Shown here piece after piece: positions 1-4,711 of a stretch of 5,262 nucleotides of DNA (position 1 is its first letter; every line of letters starts with the position of its first letter). The translations under genes and the position numbers were made by a program. Source of the stretch: an uncultured Collinsella sp. (GTDB taxonomy: Bacteria; Actinomycetota; Coriobacteriia; Coriobacteriales; Coriobacteriaceae); assembly GCA_958446785.1 (NCBI GenBank), contig CAUCXP010000130.1:1-5262 (forward strand). The letters are read 5' to 3'. The notes under the pieces were generated by a model. The model worked only from the letters and a program-made list of their open reading frames with translations. It had not been told where the DNA came from and searched no databases.

Positions 1-93
1 GTCCTCTGCTTTACTGAGATAAAGTGAACGTGCAGATTCGTAACCCACTCGCAACCGTTCTATGGCACGATATTGAACGAATGTATGCTATGC

Positions 94-110
94 GCCCAAA
101 TCTTTTGGGC
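94..110 (+). promoter_or_regulatory. Small perfect hairpin just upstream of the hydratase ribosome binding site
   Basis: A perfect 7-bp inverted repeat, GCCCAAA at 94-100 and TTTGGGC at 104-110, is closed by the three-base loop TCT. It ends five bases before the GGGAG ribosome binding site. If translation starts at 126 the hairpin lies in the 5' leader, where it could affect mRNA stability or translation. If translation starts at the GTG at 24 it would be coding. No T-run follows, so it is not an intrinsic terminator. The structure is seen directly; any role is inference. Confidence 0.4.
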
Positions 111-115
111 AGAGT

Positions 116-120
116 GGGAG
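116..120 (+). promoter_or_regulatory. Ribosome binding site that decides the hydratase start
   Basis: GGGAG at 116-120 is followed by a 5-base spacer and ATG at 126. The in-frame GTG at 24 and the ATGs at 81 and 90 have no comparable purine-rich stretch at the right distance. This site is the main reason for starting the hydratase at 126. Confidence 0.7.
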
Positions 121-125
121 ACAGT

Positions 126-2426
126 ATGGTCAAGCTGTACGAGGACGGCATCTACCTGCGCGGCGGCAGCGAGGTTGTGCCTGCGGCCGAGGCTGCCGAG
201 CGCGGTATTACGCAGACACCCGAGGATGCCAAGCGCGGCACCATCGCGTATTCGATCCTCCAGGCGCACAATACGTCGGGCGACCCCGAGGCACTCAAGA
301 TTCGCTTCGATGCCATGGCGAGCCACGACATCACCTTTGTCGGCATCATCCAGACGGCGCGCGCTTCGGGCATGGAGCAGTTCCCGCTGCCTTACGTGCT
401 CACCAACTGCCATAACTCGCTGTGCGCCGTGGGCGGCACCATCAATGAGGACGACCACGTCTTTGGCCTTTCCGCAGCCAAGAAGTACGGCGGCATCTTC
501 GTTCCGCCGCACATCGCCGTCATCCACTCCTTTATGCGCGAGAACTTCGCCGGTTGCGGCAAGATGATCCTGGGTTCCGACTCGCACACCCGCTATGGTG
601 CCCTGGGTACCATAGCCGTGGGCGAGGGCGGCGGCGAGTTGGCAAAGCAGCTGCTGCGCGACACCTACGATGTCGCCTATCCCGGCGTCGTGGCCATCTA
701 CCTCACGGGCGCCCCGCGCCCCGGCGTCGGCCCGCACGACGTGGCGCTCGCCATCATTCGCGCCGTCTTTGCCAAGGGCTACGTCAAGAACAATGTCATG
801 GAGTTTGTGGGCCCGGGCATCGCGAGCATGACGACCGACTACCGCAACGGCGTTGACGTCATGACCACCGAGACCACCTGCCTGTCGAGCATCTGGGCCA
901 CCGACGAGGACACGCACGCGTTTTTGACCATGCACGGCCGCGGCGACGACTATCGCGAGCTCAAGCCCGCCGATGTCGCCTACTACGACGGTTGCGTCGA
1001 GGTCGACCTGTCGAGCATCAAGCCCATGATCGCACTGCCGTTCCATCCTTCCAACGGCTTTGAGATCGACGAGCTCAACGAGAACCTCGAGGACATCCTG
1101 CACGAGGTGGAGCTCGAGGCCGCCAAGATCGGCGAGGGCAAGACGCACTTTAGCCTGCTCGACAAGATCGTCGACGGCAAGCTGCACGTGCAGCAGGGCG
1201 TTATCGCCGGCTGCTCGGGCGGCAACTATGACTCCGTGGTCCAGGCTGCCCGCGTGCTCAAGGGCGCCAATACCGGCTGCGGCGAGTTCTCGCTGTCGGT
1301 CTATCCCACGAGCCAGCCCGTGGCGCTCGAACTTACACGCCGCGGCTACATCTACGACCTCATGGAGGCCGGTGCGATCGTGCGCACGGCGTTCTGCGGC
1401 CCGTGTTTTGGTGCCGGCGACACGCCTGCCAACAACGGCCTGTCCATCCGCCACACCACGCGCAATTTCCCCAACCGCGAGGGTTCCAAGCCGGGCAATG
1501 GCCAGCTGAGCGCCGTGGCCCTGATGGACGCTCGCTCCATTGCGGCGACGGCTGCCAACGGCGGCGTCCTGACGCCGGCGACCGATCTGCCCGAGGAGAC
1601 TTGGGACGAGGCCTGCGAGTACACCTTTGACGACGCGCCGTACAAAAAGCGCGTGTACTGGGGCTTTGGCAAGGCGGAGCCTGCCGACGAGCTGGTCGAA
1701 GGCCCCAACATCAAGCCGTGGCCCGCGATGGAGCCGCTCGGCGACGACATTCTGCTCAAGGTGTGCTCCAAGATCATGGACCCGGTCACTACGACCGACG
1801 AGCTCATTCCTTCGGGCGAGACGAGCTCCTTCCGCTCCAACCCGCTGGGCCTGGCCGAGTTTACGCTGAGCCGCCGCGATCCGGCCTACGTCGGTCGTTC
1901 CAAGGAGGTCGACGCCGTGGAGAAGCGTCGCGTGGCCGGCGAGGCCGCGGGTGACCTGGCGGCGCTCGATGCCGAGCTTGCCGGTGTGTTCGAGGCACTG
2001 GCCGGCGCGGGTGTTGCGGCCGATGCCAAGGCGACTGAGTACGGCTCCATGCTCTATGCCAAGAAGCCGGGCGACGGTTCTGCCCGCGAGCAGGCTGCGA
2101 GCTGCCAGCGCGTAATTGGCGGCCTGGCCAATATCGTCCACGAGTACGCCACCAAGCGCTATCGCTCCAACGTGATGAACTGGGGCATGGTGCCCTTCCA
2201 GATGGAGGCCGAGCCCAACTTTGAGGTGGGCGACTACGTCTTTGTGCCGGGCATCCGTGCCGCGCTCGATGGCGACCTAAAGGACATCGCCGCCTACGTG
2301 GTGCGCGCCGACGGTGCTGTTGAGCAGATTGAGCTCTACATTGCCGACATGACGGCAGAGGAGCGTGCCATCGTCAAGGCCGGCTGCCTGATCAACTACA
2401 ACAAGTTCAAGGCCGCTGCCGAGTAA
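126..2426 (+). CDS. Aconitase-superfamily hydratase, YbhJ-like
   Basis: A 766-aa protein of the aconitase/isopropylmalate isomerase superfamily. Members are [4Fe-4S] enzymes that dehydrate and rehydrate hydroxy-carboxylic acids. It most resembles the uncharacterised E. coli YbhJ group (about 750 aa); its substrate is unknown. Numbering from ATG 126, GSDSHT is at 150-155. The cluster ligands are Cys363 (in AGCSGG) and Cys424 and Cys427 (in FCGPC). The arginine-bearing stretch [10 protein letters not shown], at about 444-453, matches the aconitase substrate-binding loop. The C-terminal swivelling domain carries GSAREQ at 651-656, the counterpart of the family GSSRE motif, and NWGMVPF at 685-691. 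All expected catalytic motifs are present, so the enzyme is probably active and cytosolic. The frame stays open upstream to a GTG at 24 (800 aa). I prefer 126 because GGGAG sits five bases before it, MVKLYEDG looks like a natural N-terminus, and the length fits the family better. The gene appears monocistronic, with a terminator at 2561-2595. It is not canonical acnA, as the order and spacing of motifs differ. Confidence 0.92.
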   Translation: MVKLYEDGIYLRGGSEVVPAAEAAERGITQTPEDAKRGTIAYSILQAHNTSGDPEALKIRFDAMASHDITFVGIIQTARASGMEQFPLPYVLTNCHNSLCAVGGTINEDDHVFGLSAAKKYGGIFVPPHIAVIHSFMRENFAGCGKMILGSDSHTRYGALGTIAVGEGGGELAKQLLRDTYDVAYPGVVAIYLTGAPRPGVGPHDVALAIIRAVFAKGYVKNNVMEFVGPGIASMTTDYRNGVDVMTTETTCLSSIWATDEDTHAFLTMHGRGDDYRELKPADVAYYDGCVEVDLSSIKPMIALPFHPSNGFEIDELNENLEDILHEVELEAAKIGEGKTHFSLLDKIVDGKLHVQQGVIAGCSGGNYDSVVQAARVLKGANTGCGEFSLSVYPTSQPVALELTRRGYIYDLMEAGAIVRTAFCGPCFGAGDTPANNGLSIRHTTRNFPNREGSKPGNGQLSAVALMDARSIAATAANGGVLTPATDLPEETWDEACEYTFDDAPYKKRVYWGFGKAEPADELVEGPNIKPWPAMEPLGDDILLKVCSKIMDPVTTTDELIPSGETSSFRSNPLGLAEFTLSRRDPAYVGRSKEVDAVEKRRVAGEAAGDLAALDAELAGVFEALAGAGVAADAKATEYGSMLYAKKPGDGSAREQAASCQRVIGGLANIVHEYATKRYRSNVMNWGMVPFQMEAEPNFEVGDYVFVPGIRAALDGDLKDIAAYVVRADGAVEQIELYIADMTAEERAIVKAGCLINYNKFKAAAE

Positions 2427-2437
2427 CTCTGCTGTAC

Positions 2438-2509
2438 GCCCCGGCCACACCTTTCCCTCGTGCTCACGCGCTTCGCGAGGGTCGCCCGAGGGAAAGGTGT
2501 GGCCGGGGC
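2438..2509. repeat. Perfect 23-bp inverted repeat with a 26-base loop, 11 bases after the hydratase stop
   Basis: The left arm at 2438-2460 (starting GCCCCGGCCACACC) and the right arm at 2487-2509 are exact reverse complements. The 26-base loop holds a nested 4-bp stem, CGCG at 2467-2470 with CGCG at 2474-2477. CGAGGG occurs both in the loop (2476-2481) and at the start of the right arm (2487-2492), so the end of the left arm, CCCTCG, has two possible partners. No T-run follows, so it is a poor intrinsic terminator, and a proper one lies 52 bases further on. The trinucleotide TAC abuts both ends (2435-2437 and 2510-2512), which could be a 3-bp target duplication or chance. The likely class is a dispersed palindromic element or a small non-autonomous mobile element; that class is inference. 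Confidence 0.8.
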
Positions 2510-2560
2510 TACCGCGACGTTCTCGTTGGGTCTTGAGGGACGCTAAAAAAGACTGAGCTT

Positions 2561-2595
2561 GAAGCCGCCTCTTTTTATTGGGGCGGCTTCTTTTT
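2561..2595 (+). terminator. Rho-independent terminator of the hydratase gene
   Basis: The 9-bp GC-rich stem GAAGCCGCC (2561-2569) pairs with GGCGGCTTC (2582-2590) across a 12-base loop. Five T residues follow at 2591-2595. The opposite strand lacks a T-run after the stem, so the terminator acts on plus-strand transcription. It is 135 bases after the hydratase stop, with the long palindrome in between. Its T-run directly abuts the first hairpin-element copy. Confidence 0.85.
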
Positions 2596-2637
2596 GTCGA
2601 AAACCACCACAAAGGGGACAGGCACCTTTGTGGTGGT
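2596..2637. repeat. Hairpin element, copy 1
   Basis: A 13-bp perfect stem (2603-2615 with 2625-2637; core CCACCACAAAGG) encloses the loop GGACAGGCA. The left flank GTCGAAAA (2596-2603) also precedes copy 2. Read on the minus strand, the stem is followed by TTTT, and it lies about 53 bases past the stop of the minus-strand gene, so it could also act as a modest terminator for that gene. The palindrome resembles REP-like elements; I recall similar ones in Coriobacteriia but cannot verify this here. The loop orientation is opposite to copies 2 and 3. Confidence 0.85.
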
Positions 2638-2690
2638 GGGGGTGAGCTCAATGTCGGTGTGCACGTTGAGCGACATTCAAATGAGCGGCT

Positions 2691-3359
2691 CTACAGGATT
2701 TCATCTGGGTTGACGGGTTTGGTTGTTTTGGGGATGCCGAGTTTGGATGACGCGAAATCGTCAACATTGTCCTTAATTCCGTCTTTGGTGTAGACAGTGA
2801 CCATATAGGTGCTGTGTCCGAATTCGCCCTTGTCGCGTGTTGCCCAGGCATCCCAGTAGGCGGCCCCGTTTCGCCCTTTGATTTTTCCGACACGGCGGAG
2901 TTCTGTTCGCTTTAATTTCTGGTTGCTATAGATGGTTCGACCGGCCTCCTCGGTGAGCCCGCACTGTCCAAGCATCTTGTCGAGGACTTGGTTCATGTGG
3001 CGCTCATCGGTGTTTGGTGCGTAGTCGTAGGCGAGGGTGATGGAGTCGAGTGGCTGGTCGTCGATCAAATAATTCATCGTCTGAGGTTCAAGGCTGAAAT
3101 AGGGGAAGCATCCATCAATCGTTCCGAGCAGCGGTAACTTTGACCGCCAAATTCCGGTGGGAATTCCATCTTCGTAGAACACGCCGCGACAGATAAAGGA
3201 GAGCGAGGTGGCACGCGAGCCGGCGTCGACCATTCCGCATAAATCGAAGGGCGAGGCGATGCCAAGGGAAAAGGGCGTGGCGACGATAAGGAAGAGCATC
3301 ACGATGGGTATGGCGAGAATGGCGATGACGTTGCGACCGGTGGAATGAGACGGCTTCAT
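2691..3359 (-). CDS. Hypothetical exported or membrane-anchored protein, 222 aa
   Basis: I do not recognise a family. The start is ATG with its first base at 3359. GAGGAG (3370-3365 on the minus strand) lies five bases before it. A TTG six codons further upstream would cover the ribosome binding site and is unlikely. The N-terminus is a short polar stretch with a lysine and an arginine, followed by an uncharged hydrophobic segment at about residues 10-29. It is either a signal anchor or a signal peptide with a possible cut near GIA at 33-35. There is no lipobox. The remaining roughly 185 residues are soluble, with cysteines at 41, 57, 84 and 133 that could form two disulfides outside the membrane. 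A basic stretch (about 148-163) precedes a tyrosine-rich probable beta segment (184-191). Codon use is less GC-biased than in the hydratase or clpB. The gene is the only one on this strand and lies between two inverted copies of a palindrome, which suggests an accessory cassette. It runs divergently from the 223-aa gene. Confidence 0.75.
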   Translation of the reverse strand: MKPSHSTGRNVIAILAIPIVMLFLIVATPFSLGIASPFDLCGMVDAGSRATSLSFICRGVFYEDGIPTGIWRSKLPLLGTIDGCFPYFSLEPQTMNYLIDDQPLDSITLAYDYAPNTDERHMNQVLDKMLGQCGLTEEAGRTIYSNQKLKRTELRRVGKIKGRNGAAYWDAWATRDKGEFGHSTYMVTVYTKDGIKDNVDDFASSKLGIPKTTKPVNPDEIL

Positions 3360-3364
3360 ATGCG

Positions 3365-3370
3365 CTCCTC
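3365..3370 (-). promoter_or_regulatory. Ribosome binding site of the minus-strand gene
   Basis: On the minus strand this reads GAGGAG, with a 5-base spacer (CGCAT) before ATG at 3359. It fixes the start at this ATG rather than at the upstream TTG at 3377. Confidence 0.7.
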
Positions 3371-3403
3371 GAGACAAAGATCTGTTGAGGATAGGCAGAA
3401 ATG

Positions 3404-3432
3404 GATATGTTCAGAGAACAATTCAAGTTTAA
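3404..3432 (-). promoter_or_regulatory. Possible promoter of the minus-strand gene
   Basis: Read on the minus strand, a TTAAAC box (3432-3427) is followed by a 17-base spacer and a CATATC box (3409-3404). Each matches the housekeeping consensus at only three or four positions. The predicted start would leave a leader of about 38 bases before the ATG, close to that of the divergent gene. This is a weak call that rests mainly on the spacing and on an AT-rich patch in GC-rich surroundings. Confidence 0.3.
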
Positions 3433-3462
3433 TCTCATGGCGCGAGATGGTCGACCGTTAGC

Positions 3463-3504
3463 GTCGAAAACCACCACAAAGGTGCCTGTCCCCTTTGTGG
3501 TGGT
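3463..3504. repeat. Hairpin element, copy 2, loop inverted relative to copy 1
   Basis: The stem is the same perfect 13-bp one as in copy 1 (3470-3482 with 3492-3504), and the left flank GTCGAAAA (3463-3470) is also the same. The loop is TGCCTGTCC, the exact reverse complement of the copy 1 loop. The first 20 bases are identical to copy 1, so only the core is flipped relative to the left flank. It sits between the divergent promoters of the two orphan genes, upstream of both. Confidence 0.85.
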
Positions 3505-3523
3505 GAGGAGCGCGCGGCTTCTT

Positions 3524-3552
3524 TTGGTAATAATGCTGGCTGGCGATATCAT
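3524..3552 (+). promoter_or_regulatory. Probable sigma-70-type promoter of the 223-aa gene
   Basis: TTGGTA (3524-3529) and TATCAT (3547-3552) are separated by exactly 17 bases. They match TTGACA at four of six and TATAAT at five of six positions. The predicted transcript starts near 3559 and leaves a leader of about 35 bases before GTG 3594. The alternative GTG at 3555 would lie at or before the transcript start, which independently favours 3594. Confidence 0.55.
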
Positions 3553-3580
3553 TAGTGCAGGTAGCGAAGGTTTGCGTTGC

Positions 3581-3586
3581 GAGGTG
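3581..3586 (+). promoter_or_regulatory. Ribosome binding site of the 223-aa gene
   Basis: GAGGTG at 3581-3586 lies seven bases before GTG 3594. No such sequence precedes the in-frame GTG at 3555. The same GAGGTG appears before clpB at a similar distance. Confidence 0.6.
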
Positions 3587-3593
3587 CTTTGCT

Positions 3594-4265
3594 GTGAGAA
3601 GTCCTGCCCGAATTGGATTGATTGTTTTGGCGCTTGCGATTACCGTGGTTGGCATGGGCACTGTCGGCATGGCGTTTCTACCTGCTGCGGTGACGGAGCC
3701 GGTGGTCAAGCCTGTGACTCAATCTGTCGAACTTCTGACCGGCGACGACAAGCCCGAGACCATTACCGTTGATTTTGATGAGCAGCCGGCTGTGCTGGGT
3801 ATTAGTAATTATCCACGTATTCAGCTTGGGGCTATGCGCTATACCACGGATTCTAGTCTGATCGACAGGGCGTCCGAGTTGCTCAAGGGCAAAACCTTTA
3901 AGCGCTGGTATGGATATGCGTCCTATCGGGCAAAAGCGAACGACATGGTTGGCGGATGCCACTCTTCCATCGAGCTGGACACTGCAAACGGCGCAAAGTT
4001 ATGTGATGTCTCGTACGATCCGGGCTACGAGGGCAATGAGGGTCCGGGCATCTACATCATGGACGGCGATGTCGCCTATGTCATGGAGGGCGACCAGACC
4101 GAGCTCAACGATTTTATGGGTCAGTGTATCCAAGATGCCTATAAACAGACCTGCTTGCCTGACCCGCAGACTGCACGCGATAGTGGGTCTGCCCGTACAT
4201 GGCTGTTCGAGGATGAGATGCCCTGGACCGTCGAATCGGGAAGTACGGGTTCGGCGAAGGAGTAG
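3594..4265 (+). CDS. Hypothetical exported or membrane-anchored protein, 223 aa
   Basis: I do not recognise a family. The chosen start is GTG 3594, supported by GAGGTG seven bases upstream and by a promoter that would make the upstream GTG 3555 untranslated. The N-terminus is RSPAR, with two arginines, followed by a hydrophobic segment at about residues 7-32 rich in Val, Leu, Ile and Gly. It is a signal anchor, or a signal peptide with a possible site near PAA (30-32). After that come a Val/Pro/Thr-rich linker (33-50), then a mostly acidic soluble domain with cysteines at 122, 137, 178 and 187, enough for two disulfides. The GIYIMDGDVAYVMEGD stretch (152-167) looks like adjacent beta strands, followed by a helix-like segment. 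The C-terminus is Gly/Ser-rich and probably disordered. Length, topology and cysteine count match the divergent 222-aa protein, but I see no convincing sequence similarity. A hairpin element starts nine bases after the stop. Function unknown. Confidence 0.75.
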   Translation: MRSPARIGLIVLALAITVVGMGTVGMAFLPAAVTEPVVKPVTQSVELLTGDDKPETITVDFDEQPAVLGISNYPRIQLGAMRYTTDSSLIDRASELLKGKTFKRWYGYASYRAKANDMVGGCHSSIELDTANGAKLCDVSYDPGYEGNEGPGIYIMDGDVAYVMEGDQTELNDFMGQCIQDAYKQTCLPDPQTARDSGSARTWLFEDEMPWTVESGSTGSAKE

Positions 4266-4273
4266 AGACCGCG

Positions 4274-4308
4274 ACTACCACAAAGGTACCCGTCCCCTTT
4301 GTAGTAGT
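4274..4308. repeat. Hairpin element, copy 3, diverged
   Basis: The stem is 13 bp (4274-4286 with 4296-4308) and the loop is TACCCGTCC, in the same orientation as copy 2 with two substitutions. Relative to copies 1 and 2, the left arm has C to T at 4276 and the right arm G to A at 4306. These two positions pair, so the pair is preserved. A further G to A at 4303 leaves one C-A mismatch. It begins nine bases after the stop of the 223-aa gene and might serve as a weak terminator for it, although only short T-runs follow. The right flank, TTCTCGG, resembles the reverse complement of the GTCGAAAA flank of the other copies. Confidence 0.8.
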
Positions 4309-4314
4309 TCTCGG

Positions 4315-4371
4315 TTTGTCTCGATCTGTAACATCTTGGCCGCTAAAAGTGGGCCTGGTGTTACAGATTTA
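4315..4371. repeat. Array unit 1
   Basis: The left half-site (4315-4335) is long and intact, beginning TTTGTCTCG. The right half-site is short: it keeps TGTTACAGAT (4359-4368) but then diverges (TTAGATTTT). The inner GGCC at 4338-4341 can pair with GGCC at 4352-4355, lengthening the hairpin. The trailing T-rich stretch (4368-4377) could give weak termination for the 223-aa gene. Confidence 0.75.
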
Positions 4372-4397
4372 GATTTTCGACTCAGGTGTCTTCGTTC

Positions 4398-4454
4398 GTC
4401 TCGATTTGTAACAGATAGAGCCCTATTTGCCGACTAGATGTTACAGATTGAGAC
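4398..4454. repeat. Array unit 2
   Basis: The 16-base arms (4398-4413 and 4439-4454) pair throughout, with two G-T positions that would be wobble pairs in RNA. The 25-base loop has no strong internal stem. The right half-site (to 4457) is the best partner for the left half-site of unit 1: 21 positions with one wobble. Confidence 0.8.
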
Positions 4455-4478
4455 AAACGGGCGCCGCTGAACAATTCG

Positions 4479-4533
4479 TCTCGATCTGTAACATCTGGAG
4501 CCGGAAACGGTCGATAGATGTTACAGATTGAGA
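4479..4533. repeat. Array unit 3
   Basis: The 18-base arms (4479-4496 and 4516-4533) pair fully except for one G-T position; the inner 13 bp are perfect. The loop contains CCGGAAACGG (4501-4510), a 3-bp stem around a GAAA tetraloop. It is the best-formed unit and the one nearest clpB, 178 bases before its start codon. Confidence 0.8.
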
Positions 4534-4597
4534 TAGTAAGGGGACGAGGCCGCAGCGGGCGAGCGTGCCTGCTCCCTATCACTTAATCACTCAGAAA
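4534..4597. other. Spacer between the array and the clpB promoter region
   Basis: I see no gene, strong hairpin or recognisable site here. It is GC-rich up to about 4575 and then becomes AT-rich towards the dyad. With the array, the dyad and the leader hairpin it completes the 446-base non-coding stretch from 4266 to 4711. Confidence 0.5.
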
Positions 4598-4633
4598 ATC
4601 TTATATATAGAGACTTAGATTTATGTATAAGAT
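4598..4633 (+). promoter_or_regulatory. AT-rich dyad in the probable clpB promoter region, candidate operator
   Basis: ATCTTATATATA (4598-4609) and TATGTATAAGAT (4622-4633) form a 12-bp inverted repeat with one mismatch around a 12-base spacer. The outer 8 bp are perfect. The dyad contains -10-like hexamers: TATAGA at 4606-4611, with a poor -35 (TTAATC, 4583-4588) 17 bases upstream, and TATAAG at 4626-4631. A repressor bound here would cover the promoter, as is common for heat-shock genes. It matches neither the HspR repeat (CTTGAGT-N7-ACTCAAG) nor the CtsR heptads, which are the known clpB operators. The dyad is seen directly; an operator role is inference. Confidence 0.45.
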
Positions 4634-4672
4634 CGCGCAAAGCTGGCAACAATACTTCTCGAACAACGTGAA

Positions 4673-4690
4673 GCCGCCCCGTAGGGCGGC
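4673..4690 (+). promoter_or_regulatory. GC-rich hairpin in the clpB leader
   Basis: GCCGCCC (4673-4679) pairs with GGGCGGC (4684-4690) across the loop CGTA. No T-run follows. The 3' arm is also part of a perfect 12-bp palindrome (4684-4695). The stem ends 10 bases before GAGGTG, so it leaves the ribosome binding site free. It may stabilise the transcript or modulate translation with temperature; neither can be shown from sequence. Confidence 0.5.
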
Positions 4691-4711
4691 CGCCCCAAGA
4701 GAGGTGATTCC

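Larger units (their letters stand above)
4315..4533. repeat. Array of six alternating half-sites at an exact 40-bp step (three palindromic units, 80-bp period)
   Basis: The half-site core ATCTGTAACA occurs at 4324-4333, 4404-4413 (as ATTTGTAACA) and 4484-4493. Its reverse complement TGTTACAGAT occurs at 4359-4368, 4439-4448 and 4519-4528. Dyad centres therefore fall at 4346, 4386, 4426, 4466 and 4506, every 40 bp without a slip. Half-sites extend outwards to TTTGTCTCGATC or its reverse complement. Each could pair within its unit (25-base gap) or with the neighbouring unit (35-base gap). Intervening sequences differ, apart from short shared pieces such as GAGCC in the loops of units 2 and 3 and TTCGTCTCG before units 2 and 3. 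It occupies most of the non-coding region between the 223-aa gene and clpB. It is either a cluster of dispersed palindromes or a multi-site regulatory element; no known binding site is recognised. Confidence 0.85.

Noticed and set aside
63..77. TGGCACG followed by TTG, resembling a sigma-54 promoter
   Set aside because: The spacing is one base short: the GG and the expected GC are not separated by 10 bases, and AA stands where GC should be. Actinobacteria generally lack RpoN.
60..2141. 693-codon open frame on the minus strand opposite the hydratase
   Set aside because: It is a shadow frame. Long antisense frames are expected opposite GC-rich genes, the translation shows no recognisable domain, and the plus-strand frame has complete aconitase motifs.
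2650..2677. AATGTCG / CGACATT inverted repeat after the minus-strand gene, as a terminator
   Set aside because: The stem is only 7 bp with a 14-base loop and no T-run on the minus strand. Hairpin copy 1, followed by TTTT on that strand, is a better candidate.
3555..3593. Longer start (GTG 3555) for the 223-aa gene
   Set aside because: It has no ribosome binding site and lies at or before the predicted transcript start. GTG 3594 has GAGGTG seven bases upstream and a typical signal-anchor N-terminus.
3401..3772. 123-codon plus-strand frame spanning hairpin copy 2 and the start of the 223-aa gene
   Set aside because: It translates through the palindrome and overlaps a better-supported gene in another frame. 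It has no ribosome binding site or hydrophobic pattern.
4319..4533. CRISPR array reading of the 80-bp periodic repeats
   Set aside because: The repeats are palindromic pairs with variable interiors and several substitutions, the spacers share ends, there are only three units, and no cas gene is near.
4673..4695. Terminator upstream of clpB
   Set aside because: The GC-rich stem is not followed by a T-run and lies between the probable promoter and the ribosome binding site, so it is treated as a leader hairpin.
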